This document shows positions 21,866 to 30,145 of a stretch of 42,553 bases of DNA, in pieces. The position numbers and the translations under genes were made by a program. The stretch spans positions 1-42,553 of the forward strand of contig CANIEM010000010.1 of assembly GCA_947466515.1 (NCBI GenBank). Reading direction: 5' to 3'. Under the pieces are notes generated by a model. The model was not told the origin of the DNA, made no database searches, and saw only the letters and a list, made by a program, of their open reading frames with translations. This DNA is from Verrucomicrobia subdivision 6 bacterium (GTDB lineage Bacteria > Verrucomicrobiota > Verrucomicrobiia > Methylacidiphilales > Verrucolacustridaceae). Position 1 is the stretch's first letter; every line of letters begins with the position of its first letter.

Positions 21866-24535
21866 ATGTTCCGCTTTCTCTTGGAAAAGGTAAATCCGGC
21901 CGCCTTCCTGCAGGCGGCCAAGTCGGCTTCGACATCCGTCTCTGCCCACACCCAGAAACTCTTGGATCTGGCCCGACTCGATCCCGAGCAAGTTTTACGC
22001 GACCTAGGGGTGGCCGAGAGTGGCCTAACGTCCTCGCAGGTTGACGAATCAAGGGAGCAGCACGGATCCAATGATTTTGGTCCGAAAAAACACATTGGTT
22101 TTTTCCGTGAAATCTTCGAGCGGTGCCGCAACCCGCTGGTTGTCCAACTCATTGTCATCTGTCTTGTCTCGCTGTTCATGGGGGATGTGCGGGCGGCGGT
22201 GGTGGTGGCCGCCATGCTGGTCTTCAGTGTCGTGCTGGCCTATGTGCAGGAACATCGCTCCAGCAGGGCCGTTGAAAAACTCCAGGCCATGGTTCACGCC
22301 AACTGCCTGGTCGTCCGGGAAGGTAAAGAAAGTGATATTCCCATCTCGCAGGTTGTGCCGGGCGACATCCTGGTTCTTCAGGCCGGATCAATCATTCCAG
22401 CCGATCTTCGGCTAATTGCGTCCAAAGATTTCTTTGTCAGCCAATCCTCCTTGACCGGCGAATCCATGCCGGTGGAAAAGTTCCATGATTCCGTTCCCAT
22501 ACAAGGCGTGGGACTCATCGAACTGCCCAACGCCTGTTTCCAGGGGAGTAATGTCTTAAGCGGATCGGCCCGGGGAGTAGCGGTCAACACGGGGCTTAGA
22601 ACCCACTACGGATCCATTTCTGAAAAACTTTCCGGGGACCGGGTTGAGACAAGTTTTGACCGGGGGATTGCCGGTTTCACGTGGCTGATGGTGCGTTTCA
22701 TGATGGTTATGGTCAGCGCGGTTTTCCTGATCATTGGCCTGCGTAGCGGCAATTGGCTCTCTGCTCTTCAGTTTGCGCTGACCGTCGCCGTCGGACTGAC
22801 TCCGGAAATGCTTCCGATGATCGTCACGGTGAATTTGGCCAAGGGGGCGATGCAGATGGCGAACAAAAAGGTTATCGTTAAAAGACTAAGTGCGATTCAA
22901 AACCTAGGCGCGATTGACATCCTGTGCACTGATAAGACCGGCACACTGACGCAGGACCGCGTCATTTTGGAGAAGCACGTGGACGTAGCCAACCACGAGA
23001 ACGATGACGTCCTGCGGTACGCATACATGAACAGCTACTATCAGACCGGGCTGCGCAATCTTTTGGACTGTTCGATTCTTTCCAACACTGATCTGGACGT
23101 GGAAAAGAACTGCCGGAAGGTTGATGAGATCCCGTTTGATTTTCAGAGGAAACGGATGTCCGTCGTGGTCGATTATGAAGGGGACCACGTGTTGATCTGT
23201 AAAGGGTCAGTCGACGACATCTACAAGGTTTGTACGCACTACCAGATCGATGACGAAATTCATCTTATGATCGATCTGATCAAGACGGATCTTCTTGAAG
23301 AGTACGAAAAACTAAGTCGGGACGGATACCGAGTCCTGGCATTGGCGTACCGGGAGTTTCCAAAAACAAAGAGTGTCTTCAGTTCCGCTGACGAGAGCGA
23401 GTTGATCCTGCTGGGATATCTGGCTTTTCTGGATCCGCCTAAAGATTCGGCTGCCAAGGCCATATCCGTTTTACGGAAGAGCGGGGTTTCAACCAAGATT
23501 CTGACCGGGGACAACCCGCTTGTGACCATGAAAATCTGCCGGGATGTCGGGCTCCAAGTTTCAACCGTTGTCACGGGCGACCAGCTTATGGGCCTTAATG
23601 AAAGTCAGTTGGGTGATCTGGCTGAAAGACAGGATATTTTTGCACATCTTTCTCCCACGCAAAAGGAGTCCATCATCGTTGCCTTGCAGAGGCGTGGTCA
23701 TGTCATCGGGTACATGGGCGACGGGATCAACGATGCCCCCTCGATGCGGGCGGCGGATGTGGGGATCTCGGTGGATTCGGCGGTGGATGTTGCCAAGGAA
23801 TCAGCCGACATCATCTTGCTTGAAAAAAGCCTTCTTGTTCTTGAGGACGGAATCCTTGAGGGGAGGAGGGTGTTTGGAAACATCCTCAAATATATCCGGA
23901 TGGGGGCCAGTTCCAATTTTGGGAACATGCTCAGCGTGGTGGGGGCGAGTCTTTGGTTTGGAAAATACTTTCTCCCGATGGCGCCCTTGCAGGTGTTGGT
24001 CAACAACCTCCTCTACGATGTGTCCCAGATCGCCATACCGTCGGATCGTGTGGAGGAGGATTATCTTCAGACGCCCCGCAGGTGGCATATCGGAAATATT
24101 CGGCGATTCATGCTTATGATCGGTCCGATCAGTTCGCTTTTTGATTATGCGACGTTTTTTCTCATGCTTTATTTCTTTCACTGCCGGTTGTTTTATTCGC
24201 CGGGGACAACAGCGGCTGATCGCAGCTATTATGAGAGTCTTTTCCATACTGGCTGGTTTGTTGAGTCGCTGCTGACCCAGACGTTGATCGTCCACATCAT
24301 TCGCACGCGCCGGATTCCTTTCTTTCAGAGCTGTGCCAGTCCGGCGCTGTTGATGACAACGTTGGCGGTGATGGCGGTGGGGGCGTATCTTCCGTATTCG
24401 GGGGTGGCGGGGTATTTGGGGTTAGTCCCGTTGCCCGTAAAATACTGGATTTGGATTGGCGGGTTTTTGATCGGGTATTCCGTTTTGACCCACAAGGTGA
24501 AGGTCTGGTTCTTTCAGAAATACGGAATAGAGTGA
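21866..24535 (+). CDS. mgtA: Magnesium-translocating P-type ATPase
   Basis: 889 residues in the inner membrane; imports Mg2+ at the cost of ATP. The actuator loop has LTGESMPVEK near 196-205. The phosphorylated Asp356 is in DKTGTLTQD, and the hinge motif GDGINDAPSMRAADVGIS lies near 620. The membrane spans at about 95-140, 270-320 and 690-880 and the overall length fit MgtA/MgtB (P3B). A ribosome-binding site AAGGAG lies 9 bases before ATG. No long leader is present: only 53 bases separate it from the nuclease gene, so the usual Mg-sensing leader RNA is absent and control probably comes from further upstream or from the EIIA-like product that follows. Confidence 0.93.
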   Translation: MFRFLLEKVNPAAFLQAAKSASTSVSAHTQKLLDLARLDPEQVLRDLGVAESGLTSSQVDESREQHGSNDFGPKKHIGFFREIFERCRNPLVVQLIVICLVSLFMGDVRAAVVVAAMLVFSVVLAYVQEHRSSRAVEKLQAMVHANCLVVREGKESDIPISQVVPGDILVLQAGSIIPADLRLIASKDFFVSQSSLTGESMPVEKFHDSVPIQGVGLIELPNACFQGSNVLSGSARGVAVNTGLRTHYGSISEKLSGDRVETSFDRGIAGFTWLMVRFMMVMVSAVFLIIGLRSGNWLSALQFALTVAVGLTPEMLPMIVTVNLAKGAMQMANKKVIVKRLSAIQNLGAIDILCTDKTGTLTQDRVILEKHVDVANHENDDVLRYAYMNSYYQTGLRNLLDCSILSNTDLDVEKNCRKVDEIPFDFQRKRMSVVVDYEGDHVLICKGSVDDIYKVCTHYQIDDEIHLMIDLIKTDLLEEYEKLSRDGYRVLALAYREFPKTKSVFSSADESELILLGYLAFLDPPKDSAAKAISVLRKSGVSTKILTGDNPLVTMKICRDVGLQVSTVVTGDQLMGLNESQLGDLAERQDIFAHLSPTQKESIIVALQRRGHVIGYMGDGINDAPSMRAADVGISVDSAVDVAKESADIILLEKSLLVLEDGILEGRRVFGNILKYIRMGASSNFGNMLSVVGASLWFGKYFLPMAPLQVLVNNLLYDVSQIAIPSDRVEEDYLQTPRRWHIGNIRRFMLMIGPISSLFDYATFFLMLYFFHCRLFYSPGTTAADRSYYESLFHTGWFVESLLTQTLIVHIIRTRRIPFFQSCASPALLMTTLAVMAVGAYLPYSGVAGYLGLVPLPVKYWIWIGGFLIGYSVLTHKVKVWFFQKYGIE

Positions 24536-24543
24536 TTTTCTAG

Positions 24544-25341
24544 ATGAAGAGCATCCTTACGGCACTTCAGGAGGGGCGGCTGATTGAGCTGCCCGACAAC
24601 AACAAAGACAAAGCGCTCGAGTATTTGGCGACCATCATCGAGGCCATTCCGGATTTGGGAGACGTGGTGGGGATTACCGAGGGAGTCCTGGCTCGGGAGT
24701 GTGTCCATAATACTGGTATCGGGAATGGATGGGCGTGTCCGCATGCGCGGACTAAGTCGGATGGGGAACTCCTCTGTGCGATTGGGTGGAGTCCCAAGGG
24801 GATTGCCTATGGGGCCTCGGATGGGGCCCCGGTTCATTTGGTGGTGATGTATTACGTGCCCGACAGCCAAAAGAACGCCTATCTGAAGGAGATTTCATCG
24901 CTGGCGAAAGCCGTGCTGACGGTATCGTCGATGTACCAGCTGTCTTCCTTTGGGGATTTGGGGGAGGTGAGGCATCGGTTGTTAGATGCGATTAGCACCG
25001 CTTTGGAATCTATGGGGCCGGACGCCAGGGCAAGGATGATCCAGTTAGAGGTTAAGCATGCCTCGGTTTCGGGATTAGGTGGAGTAGGTGGGGCGGGATT
25101 GCCGGCCGATTTTGCTTCTAAGGTTGTGCCGATGGAGATTGTGGTGGTGCAGGGGATTTCGCCTGTGGTTTTGGGTCAGGATTTGGAGTTGGTGCAGTTG
25201 GTGGAGGCGCAGCCTGAGTTGGTGAAGGGGTTGAGGGAGGAGGGAAGGGTGGATGGTGGGAAGGTGTTGGTGATGGTGCGGGGGGTGGTGCGGTACCAGC
25301 AGGACCGAGTGGTGTACGAGTGTTTGGCGATGAGGAAGTAA
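24544..25341 (+). CDS. PTS EIIA (type 2)-like protein with extra C-terminal domain
   Basis: 265 residues. Residues 1-155 match the EIIA fructose/mannitol (PtsN-like) fold. His67 in GIGNGWACPHART is the phospho-accepting histidine, followed by VHLVVMYYVPDSQKNAYLKE. Residues 175-265 form an additional domain (VVPMEIVVVQGISPVVLGQD, then KVLVMVRGVVRYQ) that I cannot place. It starts 8 bases after mgtA, so the two are co-translated. No sugar permease is nearby; a role as a phosphorylation-dependent regulator of the ATPase is an inference from this pairing. Confidence 0.8.
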   Translation: MKSILTALQEGRLIELPDNNKDKALEYLATIIEAIPDLGDVVGITEGVLARECVHNTGIGNGWACPHARTKSDGELLCAIGWSPKGIAYGASDGAPVHLVVMYYVPDSQKNAYLKEISSLAKAVLTVSSMYQLSSFGDLGEVRHRLLDAISTALESMGPDARARMIQLEVKHASVSGLGGVGGAGLPADFASKVVPMEIVVVQGISPVVLGQDLELVQLVEAQPELVKGLREEGRVDGGKVLVMVRGVVRYQQDRVVYECLAMRK

Positions 25342-25394
25342 GAAAACTTTTCTCCTTTCTTGAGCTTTTTGGAGGAGAGTCCTAATTTTACAAA

Positions 25395-25598
25395 ATGTTC
25401 GCAATAGGCCTGCCTGAAGGATCGGAGTGGCTTTGGATCATTCTGGCTGTGGTAATTCTTTTTGGGCCTAGGAAGATTCCTGAACTGGCGCGTTCTTTGG
25501 GGCGCAGCATTGGAGAGTTTAAGCGCGCCAAGGAAGAGTTTCGCAGGGAAATGCAGACCGCCATTGAGGAAAAGCCCCCGACTGATTCCAAATCCTGA
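25395..25598 (+). CDS. tatA: Twin-arginine translocase subunit TatA
   Basis: 67 residues. The N-terminal span WLWIILAVVILFG (12-24) with the conserved Phe-Gly hinge is followed by the amphipathic helix PRKIPELARSLGRSIGEFKR and a charged tail, the hallmark of TatA/TatE. It forms the pore for export of folded proteins across the inner membrane. No tatB or tatC is close. GGAGG lies 19 bases before ATG, rather far, and the short CTCC/GGAG complement around it could fold. It is 53 bases after the EIIA-like gene. Confidence 0.92.
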   Translation: MFAIGLPEGSEWLWIILAVVILFGPRKIPELARSLGRSIGEFKRAKEEFRREMQTAIEEKPPTDSKS

Positions 25599-25650
25599 GG
25601 ATCAGGATCCCTGCCGACAAAAAAATTCGGCGCTTGAGAAGCTCTGAGCC

Positions 25651-25995
25651 CTATTTCTTCTTTTTGGCGTGTTTCTTTTTGGCGGTGGATTTTTTCTTCT
25701 GTTCTCCGCCGGACGATTTTTTCCCATGCTTTTTGGAAGCTGCGGCTTTCTTCTTGGGCGCTGGGGTGGAGGGGGTTGTCGTAGTGGGTGCAACCGCAGG
25801 GGCGGGTGCGGGCGAGGGAGTGGGGGTACTTTCCTTGGGCTCCGGAGCGGTAGCGGGTAGGGGGGTAGAGGATTCCTCCTTTGGTGTATTTTCGCGGCTG
25901 AGGGAGATTCGGCCATTGGCGTCACGGGTGAGTCCAGCCATGGAGAAAGAGCAGGTGACGATGGTTAGGAGAGCGATGCTTGGAATTAACTTCAT
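25651..25995 (-). CDS. Secreted protein with Pro/Thr linker and Lys-rich tail
   Basis: 114 residues from ATG 25995, which has AAGGAG about 11 bases upstream; an ATG-less extension of 16 codons is rejected. The signal peptide is MKLIPSIALLTIVTCSFSMA. A short DANGRISLSREN patch is followed by a Thr/Pro/Ala linker (about 35-75), then a tail in which more than half of the residues are Lys (ending KKKHAKKKK). Such tails bind nucleic acids, lipopolysaccharide or other polyanions. It converges with tatA. No family is recognised. Confidence 0.6.
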   Translation of the reverse strand: MKLIPSIALLTIVTCSFSMAGLTRDANGRISLSRENTPKEESSTPLPATAPEPKESTPTPSPAPAPAVAPTTTTPSTPAPKKKAAASKKHGKKSSGGEQKKKSTAKKKHAKKKK

Positions 25996-26162
25996 GACTG
26001 AAGCTCTCTCCTTGAGTGAATAAGTCAAGCAAGCTGGGCGCAATCAGGTCGTGAACGTAATTTTTTACCAATTGAGAATTGCAATGGTCCAGGTAAGTCC
26101 CCGACAAATCTTAGTGGCCTGATTGATATCTGAGTTTAAACCTGAAGGAGTAAGTAAAATGC

Positions 26163-26262
26163 CGGTGAAAGAAACGGGGTGGGGTGCTCTCTTACCCCTT
26201 CCTCCTTCGTATTGAAGAGCTTTGCTTCCTTTTAACCCCTCCCGTGACAGCACCGTGACAGG
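26163..26262. repeat. 100-base dispersed repeat, copy B, with GTGACAG doublet
   Basis: It is the same order of blocks as copy A at 19819-19903, with a second GTGACAG inserted 11 bases after the first (26244-26250 and 26255-26261). It lies in the 290-base gap left of the nucleotidyltransferase gene. Confidence 0.65.
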
Positions 26263-26285
26263 GTTTAGTCCTACTAATCTTAATC

Positions 26286-26897
26286 TTACTCCAAGACTTT
26301 TTTGGCATGCCTGGGAAGATCTAAGCCAGTCAGGATATAGGCCAGTCTCTTTCGAAACGCCGGACTCGTTTTCCATCCAAGCATCCAATCCAAGGCATGA
26401 TCGATTTCCTTGGCTTTGGGTTTCATGGAAACCAGATCCTCCAAGTGACGTCGAAACTTTACAGGATCCATCGAGGCAAAGAGCTTTAAGGCGACTTGGT
26501 CTAATCGATCTAAGAACTGAACAGTCAGGCAGGGGCCATACTGTTTGCGGTGTCGTGCAGATCTGGAAACTACGCCCTTGGGCAGACCTAATCGCAAGAG
26601 TTCCGTAGCCGATGCGTTAAACCAATTGTCATCGAGCCCAAGCGTTGTTGCGGTTCGTTGGATTGCCGTCTGCAGCTCTTTTGGAAAACGGCGAATCTTG
26701 GTCAAGGCGCCGCCTTTCCCAAGAATTGCCAAGGCATCCACATCCATGGTCGAGCGGGATAGGATTTCAAGCATGCAAAGGGCAGAGGCCCCACCACAAA
26801 GGATTCTGACCTCGCTGGAATCGAGGCGAGCGAGTTGTCTGCCTAACTCGGTCAGGGCCCGGTCGATTTCCGTTTTGTTGCCTAGGTCTTTCTTCAT
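26286..26897 (-). CDS. DUF6036-like nucleotidyltransferase-fold protein
   Basis: 203 residues. ILCGGASALCML (32-43) and the metal-binding pair Asp52/Asp54 in STMDVDALAIL give the GG...DxD signature of DNA polymerase beta-type nucleotidyltransferases, close to DUF6036 and AbiEii/MenT-like toxins. A helical second half (QFLDRLDQVALKLFASMDPV) is typical. ATG 26897 overlaps the stop of the upstream gene (ATGA), a layout common for toxin-antitoxin pairs. The target, if it is a toxin, is unknown; housekeeping nucleotidyltransferase function is not excluded. Confidence 0.75.
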   Translation of the reverse strand: MKKDLGNKTEIDRALTELGRQLARLDSSEVRILCGGASALCMLEILSRSTMDVDALAILGKGGALTKIRRFPKELQTAIQRTATTLGLDDNWFNASATELLRLGLPKGVVSRSARHRKQYGPCLTVQFLDRLDQVALKLFASMDPVKFRRHLEDLVSMKPKAKEIDHALDWMLGWKTSPAFRKRLAYILTGLDLPRHAKKVLE

Positions 26898-27253
26898 TGG
26901 GCGAGGATAGATTTTGGGGAAAAGGTACCGCCGGGGGACTGAATATGTTTTTCCGACTTTAATCCGCTGATCCGGCGGCGAGTGGCCGGATAGTTGGCCG
27001 GATCAGGCCATGTCTGAATGCTAACGGTGCGAAATAATCCTGCATGAGAATCCCAAAGGGCAATCGGGGCGGTACGGCCCGATCCTTGGTACCAAGCGCC
27101 ATCCACAAGGGCCTCGACCGGAATGGTTCCGTCTTTATCCCGGGGGTGCCAACGCAGGAGGATGTTCTGCTTGGCCGAGAGGGTTTTTGCTGAGGTACGT
27201 TTCTGGCCACCGATTCGGCCGCTACGAACCGAAGTCTGTCGGATTGAGATCAT
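26894..27253 (-). CDS. Small basic protein translationally coupled to the nucleotidyltransferase
   Basis: 119 residues with ATG 27253. The N-terminal third is very basic (RQTSVRSGRIGGQKRTSAK), the middle is Trp/aromatic-containing (LLRWHPRDKDG, GAWYQGSGR, ALWDSHAGLF) and the C-terminus is basic again. The stop overlaps the next start codon as ATGA. The basic, short first gene fits an antitoxin or DNA-binding partner, but no helix-turn-helix is seen. Not recognised. Confidence 0.6.
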   Translation of the reverse strand: MISIRQTSVRSGRIGGQKRTSAKTLSAKQNILLRWHPRDKDGTIPVEALVDGAWYQGSGRTAPIALWDSHAGLFRTVSIQTWPDPANYPATRRRISGLKSEKHIQSPGGTFSPKSILAQ

Positions 27254-27332
27254 GAAGATATTCTATACCAAGGGCCTTCGTATGCAAATAGGATTTAACC
27301 ATAGTTTTACGGTTGGATCAGTAAGTTTAATC

Positions 27333-27512
27333 TCGAAGGGGCTTGGCAATTTTGGTAGGATTTTGGATTGGAAGTGAGGGAAGTAGATCCCGTGACAGTT
27401 CGTGACAGCAAGGTTACAAGTCGTGGCAATTTCTCACAAAACGGCGCAATATAAGTCCTTGATAGTGTTGATAATCAGGTAGTAGCACATAGTTTCAAAT
27501 CCCACCCCGTCC
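27333..27512 (+). repeat. 180-base repeat, copy 1, ending in a tRNA-like 3' segment
   Basis: Block order: TCGAAGGGGCTTGG, GGTAGGATTTTGGATTGG, CGTGACAGTTCGTGACAG, ACAAGTCGTGGCAATTTC, GCGCAATATAAGTC, TGATAATCAGGTAGTAGC, TAGTTTCAAATCCCAC. The last 20 bases (27493-27512) fit tRNA positions 54-73: TTCAAAT loop, CCCAC, CCCGTCC acceptor strand, G discriminator. It recurs at 30205 and 31982 in the same orientation. Confidence 0.8.
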
Positions 27513-27525
27513 GAGTTTCAAGAGA

Positions 27526-27840
27526 TTAATATTTGGCGGGATGATTCTCCGAACCGTGGCGAGCAGGGATCTCATCCTCGTTCATGTCGTCTTCCATGCC
27601 TTTTGAAATCGAGCAATTCATCATCGTCATATGCTGCTTCATCCTACAGCCACGCCCCCATTCTCCGCATTCGTATCCCCACTTGTGGTGATGTTCTCGA
27701 TGACAGTGACCCACAGTTCGTGCGACGGCGCAGATCGCGATCACAGCGAGACTGAGGGAGACGATCGACATAAAAATGAATTTCACCTTACAGCAATGAC
27801 TACAGGCCAACTTATCGGGGGCTTGGTTTTTCTCGTTCAT
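27526..27840 (-). CDS. His/Cys-rich single-span membrane protein (paralogue 2)
   Basis: 104 residues. Cys-containing N-terminus (ACSHCCKVK, 12-20), transmembrane segment FIFMSIVSLSLAVIAICAVA, then His/Cys/Met-rich part (GHCHREHHHKW, ECGEWGRGCRMKQHMTMMNC) and an acidic tail ending in His-containing ARHGSENHPAKY. The order of parts equals that of the protein at 19936-20316, which is longer. It lies 70 bases downstream of the TauE gene on the same strand, so the two may be co-transcribed. Metal binding is inferred from composition. Confidence 0.7.
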   Translation of the reverse strand: MNEKNQAPDKLACSHCCKVKFIFMSIVSLSLAVIAICAVARTVGHCHREHHHKWGYECGEWGRGCRMKQHMTMMNCSISKGMEDDMNEDEIPARHGSENHPAKY

Positions 27841-27910
27841 GGATAAAGTGTAGCTCTTTGGGGTATCCTATCAAATCGGATTATAAGCCACGCCTCGAAA
27901 GCAGAATTAC

Positions 27911-28630
27911 CTATCTTACGATAAATCTGATTCCAAATCCTAGTACTGTGAGCTCAACGATTAAGATGAAAAACTTTGTAGGAATCCGACTTAAAAGTCT
28001 TTTACCCAAAAATGTTCCGGCAATCATCAACGGTCCAAGCATTAATCCATAGAGCCACATTTTGGGGCTAATGGCGCCAAAACTTTGATAAGCCCCTAGC
28101 CGTACGATATGGGCTATCGTTGCTCCCAATGCCTCCGTGCCGATATATGCGGCTTTGGTCAGCCCATAAGAAAGATAAAAAGGTGCAACAAAAGGCCCTG
28201 CACTCCCGGTGATGGATGAAAAAACGGCAAATACTGCTCCGATTAATGAAAACCATTGGGGCGGGAAAGTGGATCGAAGGGCTGGATGGAGTCGACGGGC
28301 AATAACGGAGGCGATAAGGAATGCTCCAAGAATACGGAGAAGTCCGGAATCCGGAATGCGCGTAAAAAGCCATGCACCCAGCAAGGTGAAAGGAATCGAT
28401 CCAAGTGAATACCAGGCCACAGCCTTTCGATCGATGGACTGCCAGTTCATACAGACCCTGCTGAGATTGCTCACCAAGGCTACTACGGAAAAGATGGGGA
28501 CGGCTTCGCGAACGCCAAACACCCCAACCAAGACGGGAAGCAGGATCACGCTGCCACCGGTTCCCGTTATAGCCGCTACAACTGACGAAACGAAGGCAGC
28601 TGCAGTGATTATGATCCAGTTTTCGCTCAT
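27911..28630 (-). CDS. TauE/SafE-family sulfite or organic-anion exporter
   Basis: 239 residues, about eight hydrophobic spans, with the repeated TauE pattern: ITGTGGSVILLPVLVG near 21-36 in the first half and SSITGSAGPFVAPFYLSYGL near 130-150 in the second. The family moves sulfite, sulfoacetate or related anions across the inner membrane. The substrate is not deducible. It is divergent from the second nuclease pair and upstream of the His/Cys-rich gene on the same strand. Confidence 0.88.
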   Translation of the reverse strand: MSENWIIITAAAFVSSVVAAITGTGGSVILLPVLVGVFGVREAVPIFSVVALVSNLSRVCMNWQSIDRKAVAWYSLGSIPFTLLGAWLFTRIPDSGLLRILGAFLIASVIARRLHPALRSTFPPQWFSLIGAVFAVFSSITGSAGPFVAPFYLSYGLTKAAYIGTEALGATIAHIVRLGAYQSFGAISPKMWLYGLMLGPLMIAGTFLGKRLLSRIPTKFFILIVELTVLGFGIRFIVR

Positions 28631-28859
28631 GAATTCAGATAAAGGCGGACATCTTCATTTTAGGATAGAGCACATCGCACACTAAAGAAATCTTAAGGTG
28701 CGTAAATGGCTCTGGATCCTGTGGTAATGCCGTTCACTCTCCGGGATTGGAGGTGCGCTATGGGCCAATCGTAACCAGGGAGCCTCTAAAACCTTGAAAT
28801 CATTTCGAACGGGGTTGATTGTTTCTCGCAATTCAACTACGCCGACCTACTTTTAAAGT

Positions 28860-29282
28860 ATGAAAGTAAAAACTACACGATTCTTGTCTGTTGTTATCGC
28901 AATCCTCGCATTGTCATTCTCTTCGAGCTTCCCGTTTTCACTTCATGCGGAAGAAAAAAACAATCCTTCCTCCTCGGATTCCCTCACCCCCATTTACACC
29001 TCAAAGGAAACCGAATCCTTTAAAACCCTGGCTCAAGCCACGCTCGACTCCCTAGCCGCAGGCAAAAAAGAGGATATGGTCGCGAAGCTTACTGACCTGG
29101 AGACAGCTTGGGATGAGCAGGAGAAAAATCTCCGCCCAAAAAATGAAAAGATCTGGACGATTCTCGATAAAACTCTTGATAAGGCCATCTCTGCGCTCAG
29201 GGGCAGTAAATACAATCCCGAAAAAGGAAAGTCCGCCCTCAACACGCTTCTGCTGAATTTGGGCAAGGCAACCAAAGCCTGA
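28860..29282 (+). CDS. Secreted small helical protein, partner of S1/P1 nuclease (copy 2)
   Basis: 140 residues, paralogue of the protein at 20527. The signal peptide (MKVKTTRFLSVVIAILALSF) and the C-terminal NLLLNLGKATKA-like end have diverged, but residues about 60-121 are identical to copy 1, and the DNA there is nearly identical too. It starts 14 bases before the nuclease gene, the same spacing as in copy 1, and about 40 upstream bases (CGCAATTCAACT) are also shared. The pair is therefore a duplicated unit. Confidence 0.75.
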   Translation: MKVKTTRFLSVVIAILALSFSSSFPFSLHAEEKNNPSSSDSLTPIYTSKETESFKTLAQATLDSLAAGKKEDMVAKLTDLETAWDEQEKNLRPKNEKIWTILDKTLDKAISALRGSKYNPEKGKSALNTLLLNLGKATKA

Positions 29283-29296
29283 ACCCATAAACTTTT

Positions 29297-30145
29297 ATGC
29301 ATTTGGTTCGCTTGATCCTTGCAGTTCTTCTCGCGCTGGCGGCTTCACCCTGCATGGCCTGGCACGATGAGGGTCATATGGTCGTGGCTCAAATCGCCTA
29401 CAATCATCTAAGCGATCCGGTCAAAGTTAGGTGTGATGCATTGATTGCTGTGCAACTACCCTTGGGGGCTTCCACAAATAATACATTCATTACCTCATCC
29501 TGCTGGGCTGATGACTACAAATCCGAGCTCAACACCAAAAACCAGCATTACATCGACATGCCAATTAGCCTCGACGGCACCAAAACGAGTGAACCGAAGC
29601 CCGCGTCCTCCGATTTGGTTCGCGCCATCCGGGATTGCGTCACCACACTCCAATCGACTAATGCCTCCTCAACGGAGCAAGGGACTAGTCTTCGTTACCT
29701 GATCCACTTTATAGGTGACATTCATCAACCGCTTCACTGCGCAACCGGAGTCACATCGCTCCTTCCGGACGGAGACCTTGGGGGCAACAAGTTTTCGCTT
29801 CTTGGGGAGTGGAAAAATCTTCACATGCTTTGGGATGCCGGAGGGGGGTTCGTCGCTGATAAACTTATTCGGCCTTTGGATCAGGCCAACCAGGCAATCT
29901 TGGATGCAAAAGTCGCTGCCATTGAGCAAGACCATCGTTATCAGGCAACCCTTAAGGAGATCCCTGATTTTATGGAATGGGCCAAAGACAGCAACAGCTT
30001 GGCCAAGTCGGTATGCTACGAGGGTATTCATAGAAATACGGCTCCATCTTCCGAATACATCGCGAAAGCTAAAAAACTTACGGACGAAAGGCTCGCTATA
30101 GCTGGCCACCGCCTAGCGGATCTTTTGGAAATTATTTGCAAATAG
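29297..30145 (+). CDS. S1/P1-type secreted nuclease (copy 2)
   Basis: 282 residues, differing from copy 1 at about 26 positions, none of them a metal ligand: Trp22, His27, Asp72, His84, His137, Asp141, His147, His176 and Asp180 are all kept. The signal peptide is the most diverged part, and substitutions cluster at both ends. It should have the same periplasmic or extracellular nuclease activity. Here the pair is not followed by mgtA; a 180-base repeat begins 60 bases after the stop. Confidence 0.92.
   Translation: MHLVRLILAVLLALAASPCMAWHDEGHMVVAQIAYNHLSDPVKVRCDALIAVQLPLGASTNNTFITSSCWADDYKSELNTKNQHYIDMPISLDGTKTSEPKPASSDLVRAIRDCVTTLQSTNASSTEQGTSLRYLIHFIGDIHQPLHCATGVTSLLPDGDLGGNKFSLLGEWKNLHMLWDAGGGFVADKLIRPLDQANQAILDAKVAAIEQDHRYQATLKEIPDFMEWAKDSNSLAKSVCYEGIHRNTAPSSEYIAKAKKLTDERLAIAGHRLADLLEIICK

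Noticed and set aside
27493-27512. A complete tRNA gene
   Set aside because: Only the T-loop, T-stem 3' half, acceptor 3' half and discriminator geometry is present. The 5' parts are missing in all copies.
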